Part shown: positions 9,818 to 20,000 of the stretch, piece by piece | Position numbering within the stretch: position 1 is the first letter of the stretch | Layout: every line of letters begins with the position of its first letter | From: Saccoglossus kowalevskii | Taxonomy: Eukaryota; Hemichordata; Enteropneusta; Harrimaniidae | Assembly (NCBI RefSeq): GCF_000003605.2 | Contig: NW_003137827.1 | Span: 359,994-382,734, forward strand | Length of the DNA: 22,741 nt | Direction: 5' to 3' | Notes under the pieces: generated by a model | What the model was told of the DNA's origin: nothing | The model's database searches: none | What the model saw: the letters and a program-made list of their open reading frames with translations, nothing else | Translations under genes and position numbers: made by a program

Positions 9818-11448
9818 AAAAAGTGTAACTAACATAAGATATAGCCATGTACACGACTCATTGTATATATTTAGTAAACACATCGAACAAATTGCATTTT
9901 GACCTCGTGATACCTAACATTTACACTACTCTTATGACAACCACGCGACCTTATAAATCATGAAACATATGGCTTAAATCCGGGGCCACTTGTGGCTTTA
10001 ATCCTCTTCTTCTTCTTCTGCCACATGTTTTGTGATACTATATGAAAGAACCACTGAATGGAATACATTTGTTCATGTGGTTCGCTGGTTTGCTTAAAAG
10101 TCGGATAATTGGTCAATATTCTAAACACATTACAACATCGAGGTCTCAGCGTCGTTTTTGTTACAGCATCACATCAGTATTTAGCAAGCACATGAGATGG
10201 GGTTGGTCATGAAATCTCGAAATTTTCCTTCATTTCCAATTTGTTGTCATTGTTTTATTTATAACATGACGGTAAAATAGTGATGAACACAATACAAATC
10301 AATTTAATTAGATTTATGGATAATTGTAATATGATCGTCGACACAATTTGTCCCAAATATGGCATAATTAGGTTCCTATTTTAATTTGATGTGACGATTT
10401 ATACAAACACACACATACATCAATGCATGGTCACAACTAAACTATTTACTTTTATTTATGATAATCTCTCAAAAAGTATAAAGTGATAACAGCCCAGAGG
10501 TAGGTTTTTATAGCCCAGTGGGTAGCCGCATTTGACACTACACGAAAAGAAAGTACCTATTGTTAGGTGACCTCGAAGTCGCACTTGGACAACACTTGAC
10601 GAGTATCTGTGTGATGAATGAACAGGTATCGCTTTGTAAGACCCTGGAAGCGGCGAGCAGCACCACCACCACGTACTACCATAGACGAACCCGGCGTTTA
10701 ACATCATTCTGAAGTCAAACTTTAACTCGGGAGGAAGCCTTGGCGCAGTGGATGAATAAGGTAGAGTTCGACGCTTCAGCTCGCCAACTACTGTCGCTGG
10801 CTTCTTACAATTCACTGGGCGACACCGCTGACTGATACTGTTGGACTCACGTCGGGAAACGTCAAGTACTGAACATTCCTACACACATACTAGTTAGTCC
10901 CGGTCTTTGGGTTATTATATTATATTGTTAATTTCCAGAATTGTTCTTTTCCTGGCCAGTATATATTTATGTAACATTTTAGGAGTGCATGTCACTGATA
11001 TACGTGACAAGTAGGGAATGCCGTTTCTCCCCTGGTCGTAGGATCGTTACACCTTGCTGTTGTGTCTACAGCGCGAAAGATGTAACTCCCACCTCTTATC
11101 ATTAAGATCATTGCGTTGGTGCGTAGTGAGTGTCGCGTTTAGTGCTGAACATCGGCAGAGGGGGGGGGGCGATAATGAAGGAGAGAATTGTATCAAGCAT
11201 ATGTTTTGTGTACCTAATAAACTACGGTTTTACGTAATTCATGTGTGGCATCGTATGTGTAGCCTGTGTACATTATCGCTTCTTATTATATGTGCATATA
11301 ACTATATTGAACTATACTGGTGCCCGTCAGTCAAAATTATCCCTGTGTTACACGAATTCTGTAATTTTATATTGGTTAAGAACCCGCACACGATGTGGTA
11401 AAAATATTGCACACTATTTTAGGTTGATATTTGACCCCGTGACCTTGT

Positions 11449-12116
11449 GACAAGCAAGCTGTATGCAAGATGGGTGCCCCAAATGTTGACTTGTACAGTC
11501 ATCAGTTGGAAGTTTCAAGGACGCTTTTGACCAGTTTCCAGTCAAATCCTGTCATCTTGCTCGAGAGAAATGTAACCCAAGATGAGGTATGGGACCACCA
11601 CTGTGATCCAGAGTAAACAATGGACACACAAGAGTTCACAGCCGCCCAAGAGGTTCAAGCGTGTGACATCAGTCGGCAAAGTGATGGCCTCTGTGTGCTG
11701 GGACAGCAAGGGAACCATCATGATTGACTACATGCAAAAGAATACAAACAATCAATGGAGAGCACTATCAGAACTGAGATAGTTGAGAGCAGCAATCAAA
11801 GAGAGAAGGAGAGAACAGCTTCGAGCTGGTGTGCTGCTGCTCCACCAAGACAATGCACCTGTCCACACAGCACAGGTTGCAGTTGCAGCAGCAACCGAAT
11901 GTGGCTTTGAACTCTCACCTCACCCTTCCTGCTCGCCTGACCTGGCACCGTCGGACTTCTACGTGTTTCCTAAACTAAAGTCATTTTTGCGTGGTCACGT
12001 AGTCACATTTTTGCGTGGCGATTCAAGCTGTTGAGGCCTATCTAAAGGATCAAGATAAAACCTTCTTCCAGCAGGGAATAGGAAAACTGGAACATCGATG
12101 GACAAAGTTAAATTGA
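11449..12116 (+). pseudogene. Mariner transposase pseudogene (mariner 2), catalytic half
   Basis: Pieces in order are Y-A-R-W-V-P-Q-M-L-T (about 11470-11500), N-V-T-Q-D-E-V-W-D-H-H-C-D-P-E with the first Asp followed by an in-frame TAA and a frame change (about 11570-11615), and G-K-V-M-A-S-V-C-W-D-S-K-G-T-I-M-I-D-Y. A TAG at 11780 follows, then L-L-L-H-Q-D-N-A-P-V-H with the second Asp codon at 11849, S-P-D-L-A-P-S-D-F with the third Asp at 11954, and after a small duplication near 12000 a shifted tail K-L-E-H-R-W-T-K-L-N ending at 12116. The second and third Asp are separated by exactly 34 residues, the DD34D spacing of mariners. The stops and shifts make it inactive. Confidence 0.9.
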
Positions 12117-12186
12117 CCTTAAACTTATGTTGAAAAATAGTGTAACGTTTTTGAGGAAGGCCGAGAACTTATTGATCACCCCTCAG
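11449..12186 (+). mobile_element. Second mariner-type element, 5' truncated
   Basis: The readable part starts in the linker region of a mariner transposase and ends in a right terminus AACTTATTGATCACCCCTC near 12184. That terminus resembles the right end of mariner 1 (CTTATTGAACGCCCCTCG). No left terminus or helix-turn-helix region is seen before about 11449, so at least a third of the element is missing. It is a different, more degenerate-ended lineage than mariner 1, with a better preserved catalytic core. Confidence 0.85.
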
Positions 12187-14214
12187 GTGTTTATTATTAA
12201 TAAATGCCTGATAAAATAAAAAAATACTGGTGAACATATACAGTATCAGTTATGAACACCTTAATAAAACAAAAATCCGTCATCCAACAATAAATGTGGA
12301 TGATGTTGATAAATAAATGATGTTGATATATCTCGCCCATAGACAAAATGGCGAATACCATTCAAGGGTAATCGATTTTTTTCAAAATAAGCGGTACATA
12401 AAATATGTCTGGTGTGGAACCTGCAAATCAGAAGCTGATTGTACATGCCTAGTATATTACTAAAAATTCCCTGTACTGTTACTTTGTTCAAAAACAGTAA
12501 ACTAAACATAATGCACATCTCAGACGTTTAGATACAATCATGCTGCATCATTTAAAAACTTGTATCTTCACTTACCTAGAACGCGATCGCGGGACCTGTG
12601 TGTTATACAAAGTGGCTCTGAATGAGTGATACGACAAGTTAATTTCGAGAAAATTTATGACGATATTAATCACGGATAGACGAGCACGTCTACGTGATAA
12701 CAGTCCTCGGTAATAAAGTAAATCGATTTTTGTGTGTGTTTAACAGTTCATGTTTCACCTAAGTCGAAGTTCGGTTAACTGTTAACAAACCCAATAGTAA
12801 ACATTTGTACGTTAAATAGTTTTATTTGATTTAGCTTCGACCAACTTGTAGTATTTTAGTCACAACAACATGGCAACATTTTGTCATACAATCAACAGTT
12901 CCCCATGTATTGATCGATTCGAACTTAGTAATGACATCACTAATCACTTGGCGTAATATTTTTTTTTACAAATGTTCTACCTGTGTTTCAGGTACACATT
13001 TACAAAATGGGTTTAATTTTAGTACAACGGCAAGCCATTATGAGTTGCATGTTGTCTTGCATGTTGCCCAATATAGAAGCTTCTGTGGTTTCATGTGCGG
13101 GTCTGGTTAAAAATTGACAATATTGGTAGTATTGTAACTCGCTGATCAAAATGCAGAGCAGAAAAACAATGTGACCATATAGAATCCTCAGTGGCGCATA
13201 AAATGGCCGCATAACTGCCCAAAAACTTGAGATGTGGTGTCCTGAAAACAATCTGTATTTCTGATGACCAAGTCTATTTCCTCAGCGTGTTAATTATCGG
13301 GATGGTCAGGTGCGTTGACATGAGAACAATTATTCTTTGATGGGAACAAAGTCACGGAGATATGCTCGTCGTATAACGATGGGGTAGACTACGATTCATT
13401 ATAATTAGACACTACAATTGAAAGGTGTTTTTCTATGCAAAGGCTGTATTTACAGTTTGGAAGAAAGTGAACTTTTAAAAACGTATCTACCATTATTGCG
13501 CATGTACTGTTCAATATACAGGCAGGTGCTGATTACACTTGGATGAAGTGGGTACGACTTTTCTGACGATCTTAGTCTGGTAATATATATGTAATAATAC
13601 CAGACCTCCATCGCCTCACCCTGATGTTTATGAAGTAATGTAGTTTTGTCCACGAGTGGTTCGGTGTATCCATGCTGCCACATCACCATGATTCATTTTG
13701 ACGGAAAAAGCTGTATGTAGACGCATCGTCACCACTCCGATACAAGTCGCATCAGCAGACTGTATTGCGTTGCCATGAGGCTAAGGATTTAATATAAAAA
13801 TAGGTTGAATCACTACGATAGTCGTTGTTGTAATTTTCAAAATTATACGGATCATGGATAATGTCCAGGTGAGCAAAAGAGGAGTGGGGCATGTTTTAAA
13901 GCATTGTTAAATTGTTGTTTTTTGTGCATTTCGTACACTAATCCGCTTGCGGTTGAAGCGACACTACTTGTAATGTTGGTCATATACAAATATACAAGCC
14001 TCTCATAATGTATTGATTTGGTTTATGAATCATTACATCACAACTGTGATTCCTATGTAAATATACAATACAAAACTAAAATGTCGGTTTTGCTTTAAGC
14101 AGACCGACCTTGACATCTCCCACTAGCTGCTTCCTAGTTTGCCAGGGTTATTAGTTTATATTCAGCCTATTACGTATCGAAATATTAGGCAACAGCATAT
14201 TCAATACGCATATA
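12187..14214. other. Gene-poor region, no gene recognised
   Basis: AT-rich, with short open frames that lack family resemblance. Items of minor note are the minus-strand splice-donor candidate at 12576-12570, the 10-base palindrome CGCGATCGCG at 12582, a short ATG-GAT-AAT-GTC-CAG followed by GTGAGC at 13854-13870 (could be the start of a plus-strand gene, no partner exon found), and a hairpin GTCGGT..GCTT-T-AAGC..ACCGAC at 14083-14108. Confidence 0.5.
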
Positions 14215-14465
14215 GCCGAGGCGGCGACACGAAATTTTGCATAAGGGAACGAGATCTGCTCACCAACCTTGCGCCGAAGGTGCGACCTTAGAAGGGGGTC
14301 AGGGGGCATTCTCTTCCTTAAAAATGTTGAAATCTAGACATTCTGAAACGCTATTTCCTGCACTAAAAGGGGCAAATTTTGCTGACACAAATGGTTTCAG
14401 CTTGATTTTGATGGGGCGACGCCCCCTAAACATTTTTGTCTGCCCTGTGCCACAGCCGCTGTAGA
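14215..14465. repeat. Probable dispersed repeat (GC-rich, conserved-looking)
   Basis: The stretch from the CCGAGGCGGCGACACG head to GTGCCACAGCCGCTGTAG is richer in GC than its surroundings. It contains AGAAGGGGGTCAGGGGGC, TTTCCTGCACTAAAAGGGGC and GGGGCGACGCCCC. Such G-tract modules resemble repeats I associate with marine invertebrate genomes. This is recognition by impression, not by an alignment. Open frames on both strands (14237-14464 plus, 14571-14299 minus) are by-products. Confidence 0.4.
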
Positions 14466-15701
14466 GGTATCTTTTACATAGGGAAGGAGTATGACGGGTG
14501 TACCAATTTTGGAGCAAAGCATCCAAGAGAAAACAATCTATGAGGATCGCGAATCGCGTACTTTGTACCATCTATGCAACAAGTACAGTATGTGGGCCTA
14601 TATGAGCAGAACGTAGACATGTTTAACAGTAACTCTCTGTCACATAGCTTCAACTCATACTTGTAGCAAGCTTCCATTCTGTACACTCTAACAAAAACAA
14701 AACAGTGTAGCACATACAAATTACAATTCAATATCTAATCATGGACAGTTTTATTGATATGCCAATTACTTAAGGGACAACATCAACAGTTCAATGTAGG
14801 ATAACAAACTTAAATCCTTTAGTTTTTTTCCACCCCAACCCCCACTGAAACTTAATTGATAAATGTTGATCATGGCGTCAGACTACATTCACCATTAAAT
14901 ACAAATTGATATTCGGGCAATAGTATGGCAAAGAAGTCCATGCCCTGAAATGTGACGCACATATTTACACCCGGACAAAACCATTTTCTCGTCTTTGATG
15001 TGTTTTTTCTTCATTTTATGTTATTTTTGTCCATGATTTGATAGCCCCCCCAAAAAAAACGAACTACAAATACTCCAAGAATTTTTTGACTTCATTAAAA
15101 AATTAAATCGTTTTTGTAGGATGGAAACTTTTTGAGGTCAAACCCCCCTAACCCCAACTAAAGCAAATAAGTTTTTTATCCGACATTGATCTTTTGACGT
15201 CGTCCCTAATTTCCTCTGCTGTGTGTAAAAACTAAAGTTATGTCGTCGACATGCAACAATAATATTTCAATTCGCTGTGGAGAGGCCAACACACAACTGA
15301 ACACGGGCGGCTGGAGTGTCAATAAGTCTTCTCATCATAACACAGGTCATTATGAGCATATTACCAGAACGGTTGACTGGAAGCCTGGGAAATGTGACTT
15401 TTTAGCACGTGATCGAGAAACAACATCATGTAAAGATTCCTAGGCTCCTCTGGTTGTGGACATCGCCAAACTTGTTTAGACAAGTTTAGACCACTTTTTG
15501 TTTTGAAACTCTCACACTGACTTTGGCATATAATGTCCAAGATGGCTGGAGTAAATGGCCGTAAATGACTCAACTTCATATATGTGTCGGTACGTTGGGT
15601 TGTCTTACTGGCGTACTTTGTACAAGCCCGCAGCGCTCACCTAACAAACGACGTTGATATTCTGCGGACATACTAGCATGTCCTTTGAAAGGACTATGAA
15701 A
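14466..15701. other. Non-coding region, no gene recognised
   Basis: Contains two pyrimidine-rich stretches, near 14830-14885 and 15140-15210. Each has CCCCAACCCC-like tracts followed by TTGATC and GACGTCG- or GGCGTCAG-like words, so they may be diverged copies of one repeat. The 67-residue plus frame at 15240-15443 has no recognisable motif. Confidence 0.5.
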
Positions 15702-15933
15702 GCAAGGCTGACACTTTCACGATTCTATGGCACGCATTCAGCGCGCAAACTAGTCGTAAGCTGGCTTGAATTGTGCGTAAACCCGTCGTGACTGTCACGC
15801 TGATGGGCACGCATTCGTGAACTATTCGTGAACTCGTTGTGAACAGTGTGGGAGCCTCCCAGTTCGTGCCCCAAAATGGCACGACTTGCCAAGACAAAAT
15901 CGTGGCCAAAAGTCGTGCAAGTGTCAGCCTTGC
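15702..15933. mobile_element. MITE-like element with terminal inverted repeats
   Basis: GCAAGGCTGACACT at 15702 is the exact inverse of AGTGTCAGCCTTGC ending at 15933. The match extends inward with one or two mismatches through TTTCACGA against TCGTGCAA, giving arms of about 22 bases. The 232-base interior has no coding capacity but repeats CGTGAAC-like words and has the hairpin GCACGACTT..AAGTCGTGC (15879-15918). This fits a short non-autonomous DNA transposon. I could not define a target-site duplication, so its superfamily is unknown. Confidence 0.7.
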
Positions 15934-16285
15934 AATAGTTGACTCTCAGTTTGACCTAGAATGGGCTAACAGTGTTACCAAGGAAACACACTATTTTCCT
16001 TATTAATTTATATGCGGGAACTGTGCTTGAACTCTTCGTGCCAGTTCCTGTCAATGTGTACACTGATGGGCATGCATTCGTGAACTCGTTGTGAACTGGT
16101 CGTGAACAGTGTGGGAGCCTCCCAGTTCGTGCCCCAAAATGGCACGACTTGCCACGACAAAATCGTGGCCTAAAGTCGTGCAAGTGTCAGCCTTGCTAAA
16201 GTTGACTCTCAGTTAGACCAAGAACGAGCTACCAATGTTACCAAGGAAACAGACTATTTTCCTGATCAGTTTATTTGAGTTTTGA
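15760..16285. repeat. Imperfect tandem duplication, unit 263 bases
   Basis: The right part of the MITE plus its right flank is repeated. TGATGGGCA(C/T)GCATTCGTGA is at 15801 and 16064, GAACAGTGTGGGAGCCTCCC at 15841 and 16104, and ACCAAGGAAACA at 15977 and 16240, always 263 apart. Unit edges are approximate (about 15760-16022 and 16023-16285). The second unit ends with the MITE right terminus (16185-16197) and flank but has no left terminus, so it arose by duplication and not by a second insertion. In copy 2 the central hairpin is nearly perfect: nine-base outer and seven-base inner stems (16142-16181). In copy 1 the inner stem is interrupted. Confidence 0.85.
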
Positions 16286-16640
16286 TTTCTTCTATCTCTA
16301 ATCTCTTTACTCAGGCCAGTCAGAGGCCGTATATTTAGGCAGTAATAAAAACACTATAAAGATCAGCAACAATACTAGATTTAGCTGATGTCTCTCATGA
16401 TGGTGATGTCTCTCTCAAGATTATCCTGGGCTGTACAACCTCTACTTTGGAGTTAAACATCACATCTTCATTCATGGTTTGAAGGTATACAATTCTGAAT
16501 ACCTAAAGAGCTATTTTATATTATTCAAACGGATTACAGAATGGAGCGTGAGAATTAAACATAGTATCAAAAGGCGGTGAATCAGCAGTAACTGTATGTT
16601 ATGTATAGTCATACCTGTAATTATGTTAGGTCCACTTTGT
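16286..16640. other. Upstream region of gene B, nothing recognised
   Basis: AT-rich spacer between the duplicated MITE and the gene B promoter. No coding or repeat signal seen. Confidence 0.5.
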
Positions 16641-16681
16641 TGTTAGACAAGTAATACTCACATGAATACGAGTGGAAGTCT

Positions 16682-16691
16682 CTGACGTCAG
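16682..16691. promoter_or_regulatory. Perfect CRE upstream of gene B
   Basis: CTGACGTCAG contains the full palindromic cAMP-response element TGACGTCA, about 200 bases upstream of the gene B start codon. In other animals CREB/ATF factors bind this word. Its use here is inferred only from position. Confidence 0.4.
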
Positions 16692-16861
16692 GCATTTGGC
16701 TTGTGTATGTCCATCCAGTTGCAGTAGGCCGGCATTCAATAGATACTATAAAATAGGCGCTGAATGAATGATTAAATCTGATGAGATGAAATCTCGTGTG
16801 TTGTCCGTTGTTAGTGGTCGTAACAGACCTGTAATTATATCGTAATAAAAGTTCTTTCACT

Positions 16862-16871
16862 GTCACGTGAC
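16862..16871 (+). promoter_or_regulatory. CLEAR-type E-box palindrome before gene B
   Basis: GTCACGTGAC, within the 12-base perfect palindrome TGTCACGTGACA (16861-16872), ends 21 bases before the gene B ATG. It is the exact core described for the CLEAR element bound by TFEB/TFE3/MITF, and contains the USF-type CACGTG. An AT-rich stretch TAATAAAAG at 16842-16850 lies just upstream. Gene A has the same box with one change at the same distance. It may act in the core promoter or within the 5' UTR. Confidence 0.5.
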
Positions 16872-16892
16872 ACAATTATTGGGGAGCCTAAC

Positions 16893-17035
16893 ATGGCCGC
16901 TGTGACAATATTGTCCAAGTATTTTACTTTTGTATGCTTTCTCGGCATGGTTATCGTGATGACATCATTGTATTTTTTGAACTACAACTTCGCACAGTGT
17001 AACTGCGACCAAGTACCTTCTGACGCTCGAATCGG
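16893..17035 (+). CDS. Gene B exon 1: start codon, cytoplasmic tail, membrane anchor
   Basis: The ATG in AACATGGCC opens [11 protein letters not shown], followed by a hydrophobic span ([18 protein letters not shown]) and a C-x-C stem start. It ends ATC-GG before GTAAGTTGG, phase 2. Homologous to the minus-strand exon at 2922-2786. Confidence 0.85.
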
Positions 17036-20000
17036 GTAAGTTGGTGTTAGTGTCAATAGCTGCTACAGTTGGTGCTACTGCAGGCCTTTGTTTTTCCTCC
17101 GTACATTTACATGATAAACGTGTAACAGATAGGAGCACATTCGAGTAGGAATACGCAATCACATTGTATAATTGAGTGAGATGTTTAATGAAGTAGGTGC
17201 AAACCTATTATCGGAGATCAACCCAGATGTTATAAATGTTTGAAACTTTGATTCAAAGTCGATGTGTGTTTGTGTAGCAACGGTGCGTATTTATCGTAAA
17301 TTCGCATGCCTACATGTATAGTAAATCCCATTAAACATAATGTTATTGATACCTGTGTCACTACCATGATGTCTAGGTCATATTAGTGTCATCGCATATC
17401 TAAAAGCGGGCGATTGCTATTTGCCTCAACACGCTCAAGACCACTTGGCAAAATATATAAAAATAGCGTTAACGGAATTAGAACTCTCTGACCTCGCACG
17501 AACTAGGATGACACACCTCAACGACCACTACAGTGCATATATTGCCTACAAAACGAACCCAGTATAAACTAATCACATCGATATTCACTTTCTATAACTC
17601 AAACAGGTCACTTTTACAATTTTTATAAGATTTTAACTTTCATTTTTACACCTTTTAAAAAACGGTCAGTTCGTTTTTTACGCATGTGGAGGCCCACAGT
17701 GTACAGACAATTTGACATGGAACATTAGCACGCACAATTTGCAGTTGAACAAAAGACATTTTGGATTTTCAACATATATGATGATGTTGCTTCCTTATGT
17801 CGGTTTCAAAAAACAATTTTGTTTAATATGTTTAGAACTCGTTATATGATTATCAATAGAGAGTAACTTATTCGAGAGTTTGTGTAATGTACAATCACCA
17901 AGATATACAAGTATACCTTACATGTTTCTATCAAGAACGCATATTACCAGGTGTGTTGGCAAATGTATAATTCTATGTAAAAAACCAAGTAATTGCATTA
18001 CATAATCCACGTATATTAATTTTGAACATGAACGATCAGAACATGTCAGCGATATAGATTTGAAACGTCATTCACTAAAGCAAAATGGCCTCCAATCGAC
18101 TATTGTGAATCTGATCTGACAAGCAATTTGACGTACATCAAGGTACATAGCAAGTTTGAACAAAATTTGTCCATGTACGATCCAAAACTGTGAAAATGTT
18201 TTATTTTGATGGTTTTAAAGTTTATAACAGTCACAAATTCGGCCATCTTACATTATAAATAAATATGCATAATGACGAACGACGTCACCTACGACGTCAC
18301 CTCCTAACATATATACACACACGCAAACACACAACTCGTGATAAATCTTCAACTGACTGTAAAGGTGTGTATTAACTTGAATAAAAAGAATGTGCAGTTA
18401 TCAGTGTCCACGTCTATATTTTCAGACATTAATATCTTGTTTTTAGTTTGAGTCAAACATAAACTACAGCTATATTACGAACATAACACAACTATCAGAC
18501 TGACGACTATACACAAGCGCCTCGCCATTGTGCCCAACATTCGGATCAAAGTATCTTGTTATGTTCGTGAACATTTAACGACTAGACGGGGGAAGTTAAT
18601 GACGAGTATTCATGGCTAGCTACAGTATAATCTGTCTGGATAATATTCAAATTTATCAAGTGATATGACCTATAACCTTTTGTGATAAATGCAAACGTGA
18701 TGTATACGTGTCGTTGCTACTGGTTAACATTTGAGATAAACATTTCTTTGTTTTTCTAAACATATTTTAATTATTTCGACACACTAGACATAATGTTTTA
18801 CAGGTTTCGATGACAATTTCTGTAACAATTACGTGGATTTTATTGTGTGGATGGTGACAGAAGTTGACTTAAAAGTATTAAATGTATATATCTTAATGTA
18901 GCTATATGATGGTCGGTTTTATATTTAGGTAAATTTCATCTAGAAATGTAATTAATGTGCGTATGTATAGTCGCATGTCGTTTGCTCGTAAATATCTTCT
19001 CTTAACTGAAATATAAGTGTTTACCGTGCGCTGCTACACTGTTTATTTCTTGTTTCTCGTGGTATCACTGTGCGTATAATCAATTTGTCGAAAGTCCGTG
19101 GTATTATAATTGAAGTAAAGGACTCCGCACTGCTCAATATTGTGAGATAACATCGCTTGGTCGGGTACTGGCCTAAATATTTGGCTCAGCCACGTCTCGT
19201 CCATTATTGCTTTTCTTCCCATCCCTGCCCTATTACCATGCAATAGAGGGCTGTGAGCAGTTTTTTATTACCTAATTATTGCTGTAACAATGTCTGAATT
19301 AATTGAAAACTAAAAATTGTGTTGCACTTCTCTTTTTTCCCACAAGAAAAGAAAAAAACTTGCTGAGAAAACTAAGGGCCGTGATCAGAGATGTCAAAGA
19401 ATGGTCATTTAATAAAACCAATTTTCATTACCTAAGGTACGTTAATTAAACAATGCATGATGCCTTGTCAATGGCCCATATTATAACAATGCATATCCTT
19501 ATGTTGTTTATGTACGTATATTCCAGGGAGAAACTACAGGATTTTTTAAAAGCAAATGACTACCCTATAACAGAGAACACAGCCGATTTCCTACAGATGT
19601 TTGTGGTAAGTATATAATCAAAGATAGAGGAAGAAATACGGGCGATCAATGTATGAGCATATACAATCTAGCTCTGTGTCAAACAATATTAACAGTGGAT
19701 ATGCTATTAGCGTTTTCATTCTATTTATTCCAAGATTATTTTCGATTCATGTGACCCTAAAATAAATGAACAAGTTTTTATTTTCAAACCAAATGCTTTC
19801 TACAATTTTATAGGTTAGATAAGTATTGCTATTTTTGTTCTGATTACAGTTTTGGAAAAAAAAAACTATTCTTCTACCTCAAAAAATTGTACGAGACAGT
19901 ATTACATATCACTGAATATACATTTCACTTAGTCTAATGTCCTTTGTATCATAGTTTCTGCGCCCTTGAACCTGGAATTATACTCAACCTTATATATTTC

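Larger units (their letters stand above)
8988..12575 (-). other. Candidate 5' UTR intron of the BTB gene
   Basis: On the minus strand, TTTGTATTTTAG ends at 8988, 21 bases before the BTB start codon, and looks like a splice acceptor. The nearest strong minus-strand donor I see upstream is TCTAG-GTAAGTGA, with the exon ending at 12576. The sequence upstream of it contains the CpG-rich CGCGATCGCG (12582-12591), as a first exon might. No coding content is implied, and the pairing of the two sites is a guess. The region otherwise holds a foldback repeat, a (CTT)n tract near 10006-10018 and mariner 2. Confidence 0.25.

Noticed and set aside
9536-9883. 115-residue hydrophobic minus-strand open frame
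   Set aside because: Lies entirely in the foldback repeat; the hydrophobic look comes from AT-rich palindromic DNA.
10503-10790. tRNA-derived SINE, from A-box-like words TAGCCCAGTGG (10510) and TGGCGCAGTGG (10740)
   Set aside because: The B-box-like words nearby are poor and spaced wrongly (too short or too long), and no cloverleaf or A-rich/tandem tail is seen.
10456-10815. 119-residue minus-strand open frame
   Set aside because: No known domain, low-complexity tryptophan/cysteine run from a CACCACCACC tract, no splice or start context.
11054-11401. 115-residue plus-strand open frame before mariner 2
   Set aside because: No motif, contains a poly-G run, and does not connect to the transposase remnant.
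12582-12591. CGCGATCGCG palindrome
   Set aside because: Looks like the cyanobacterial HIP1 word, but a single copy in an animal locus is best read as a CpG-rich first-exon patch or chance.
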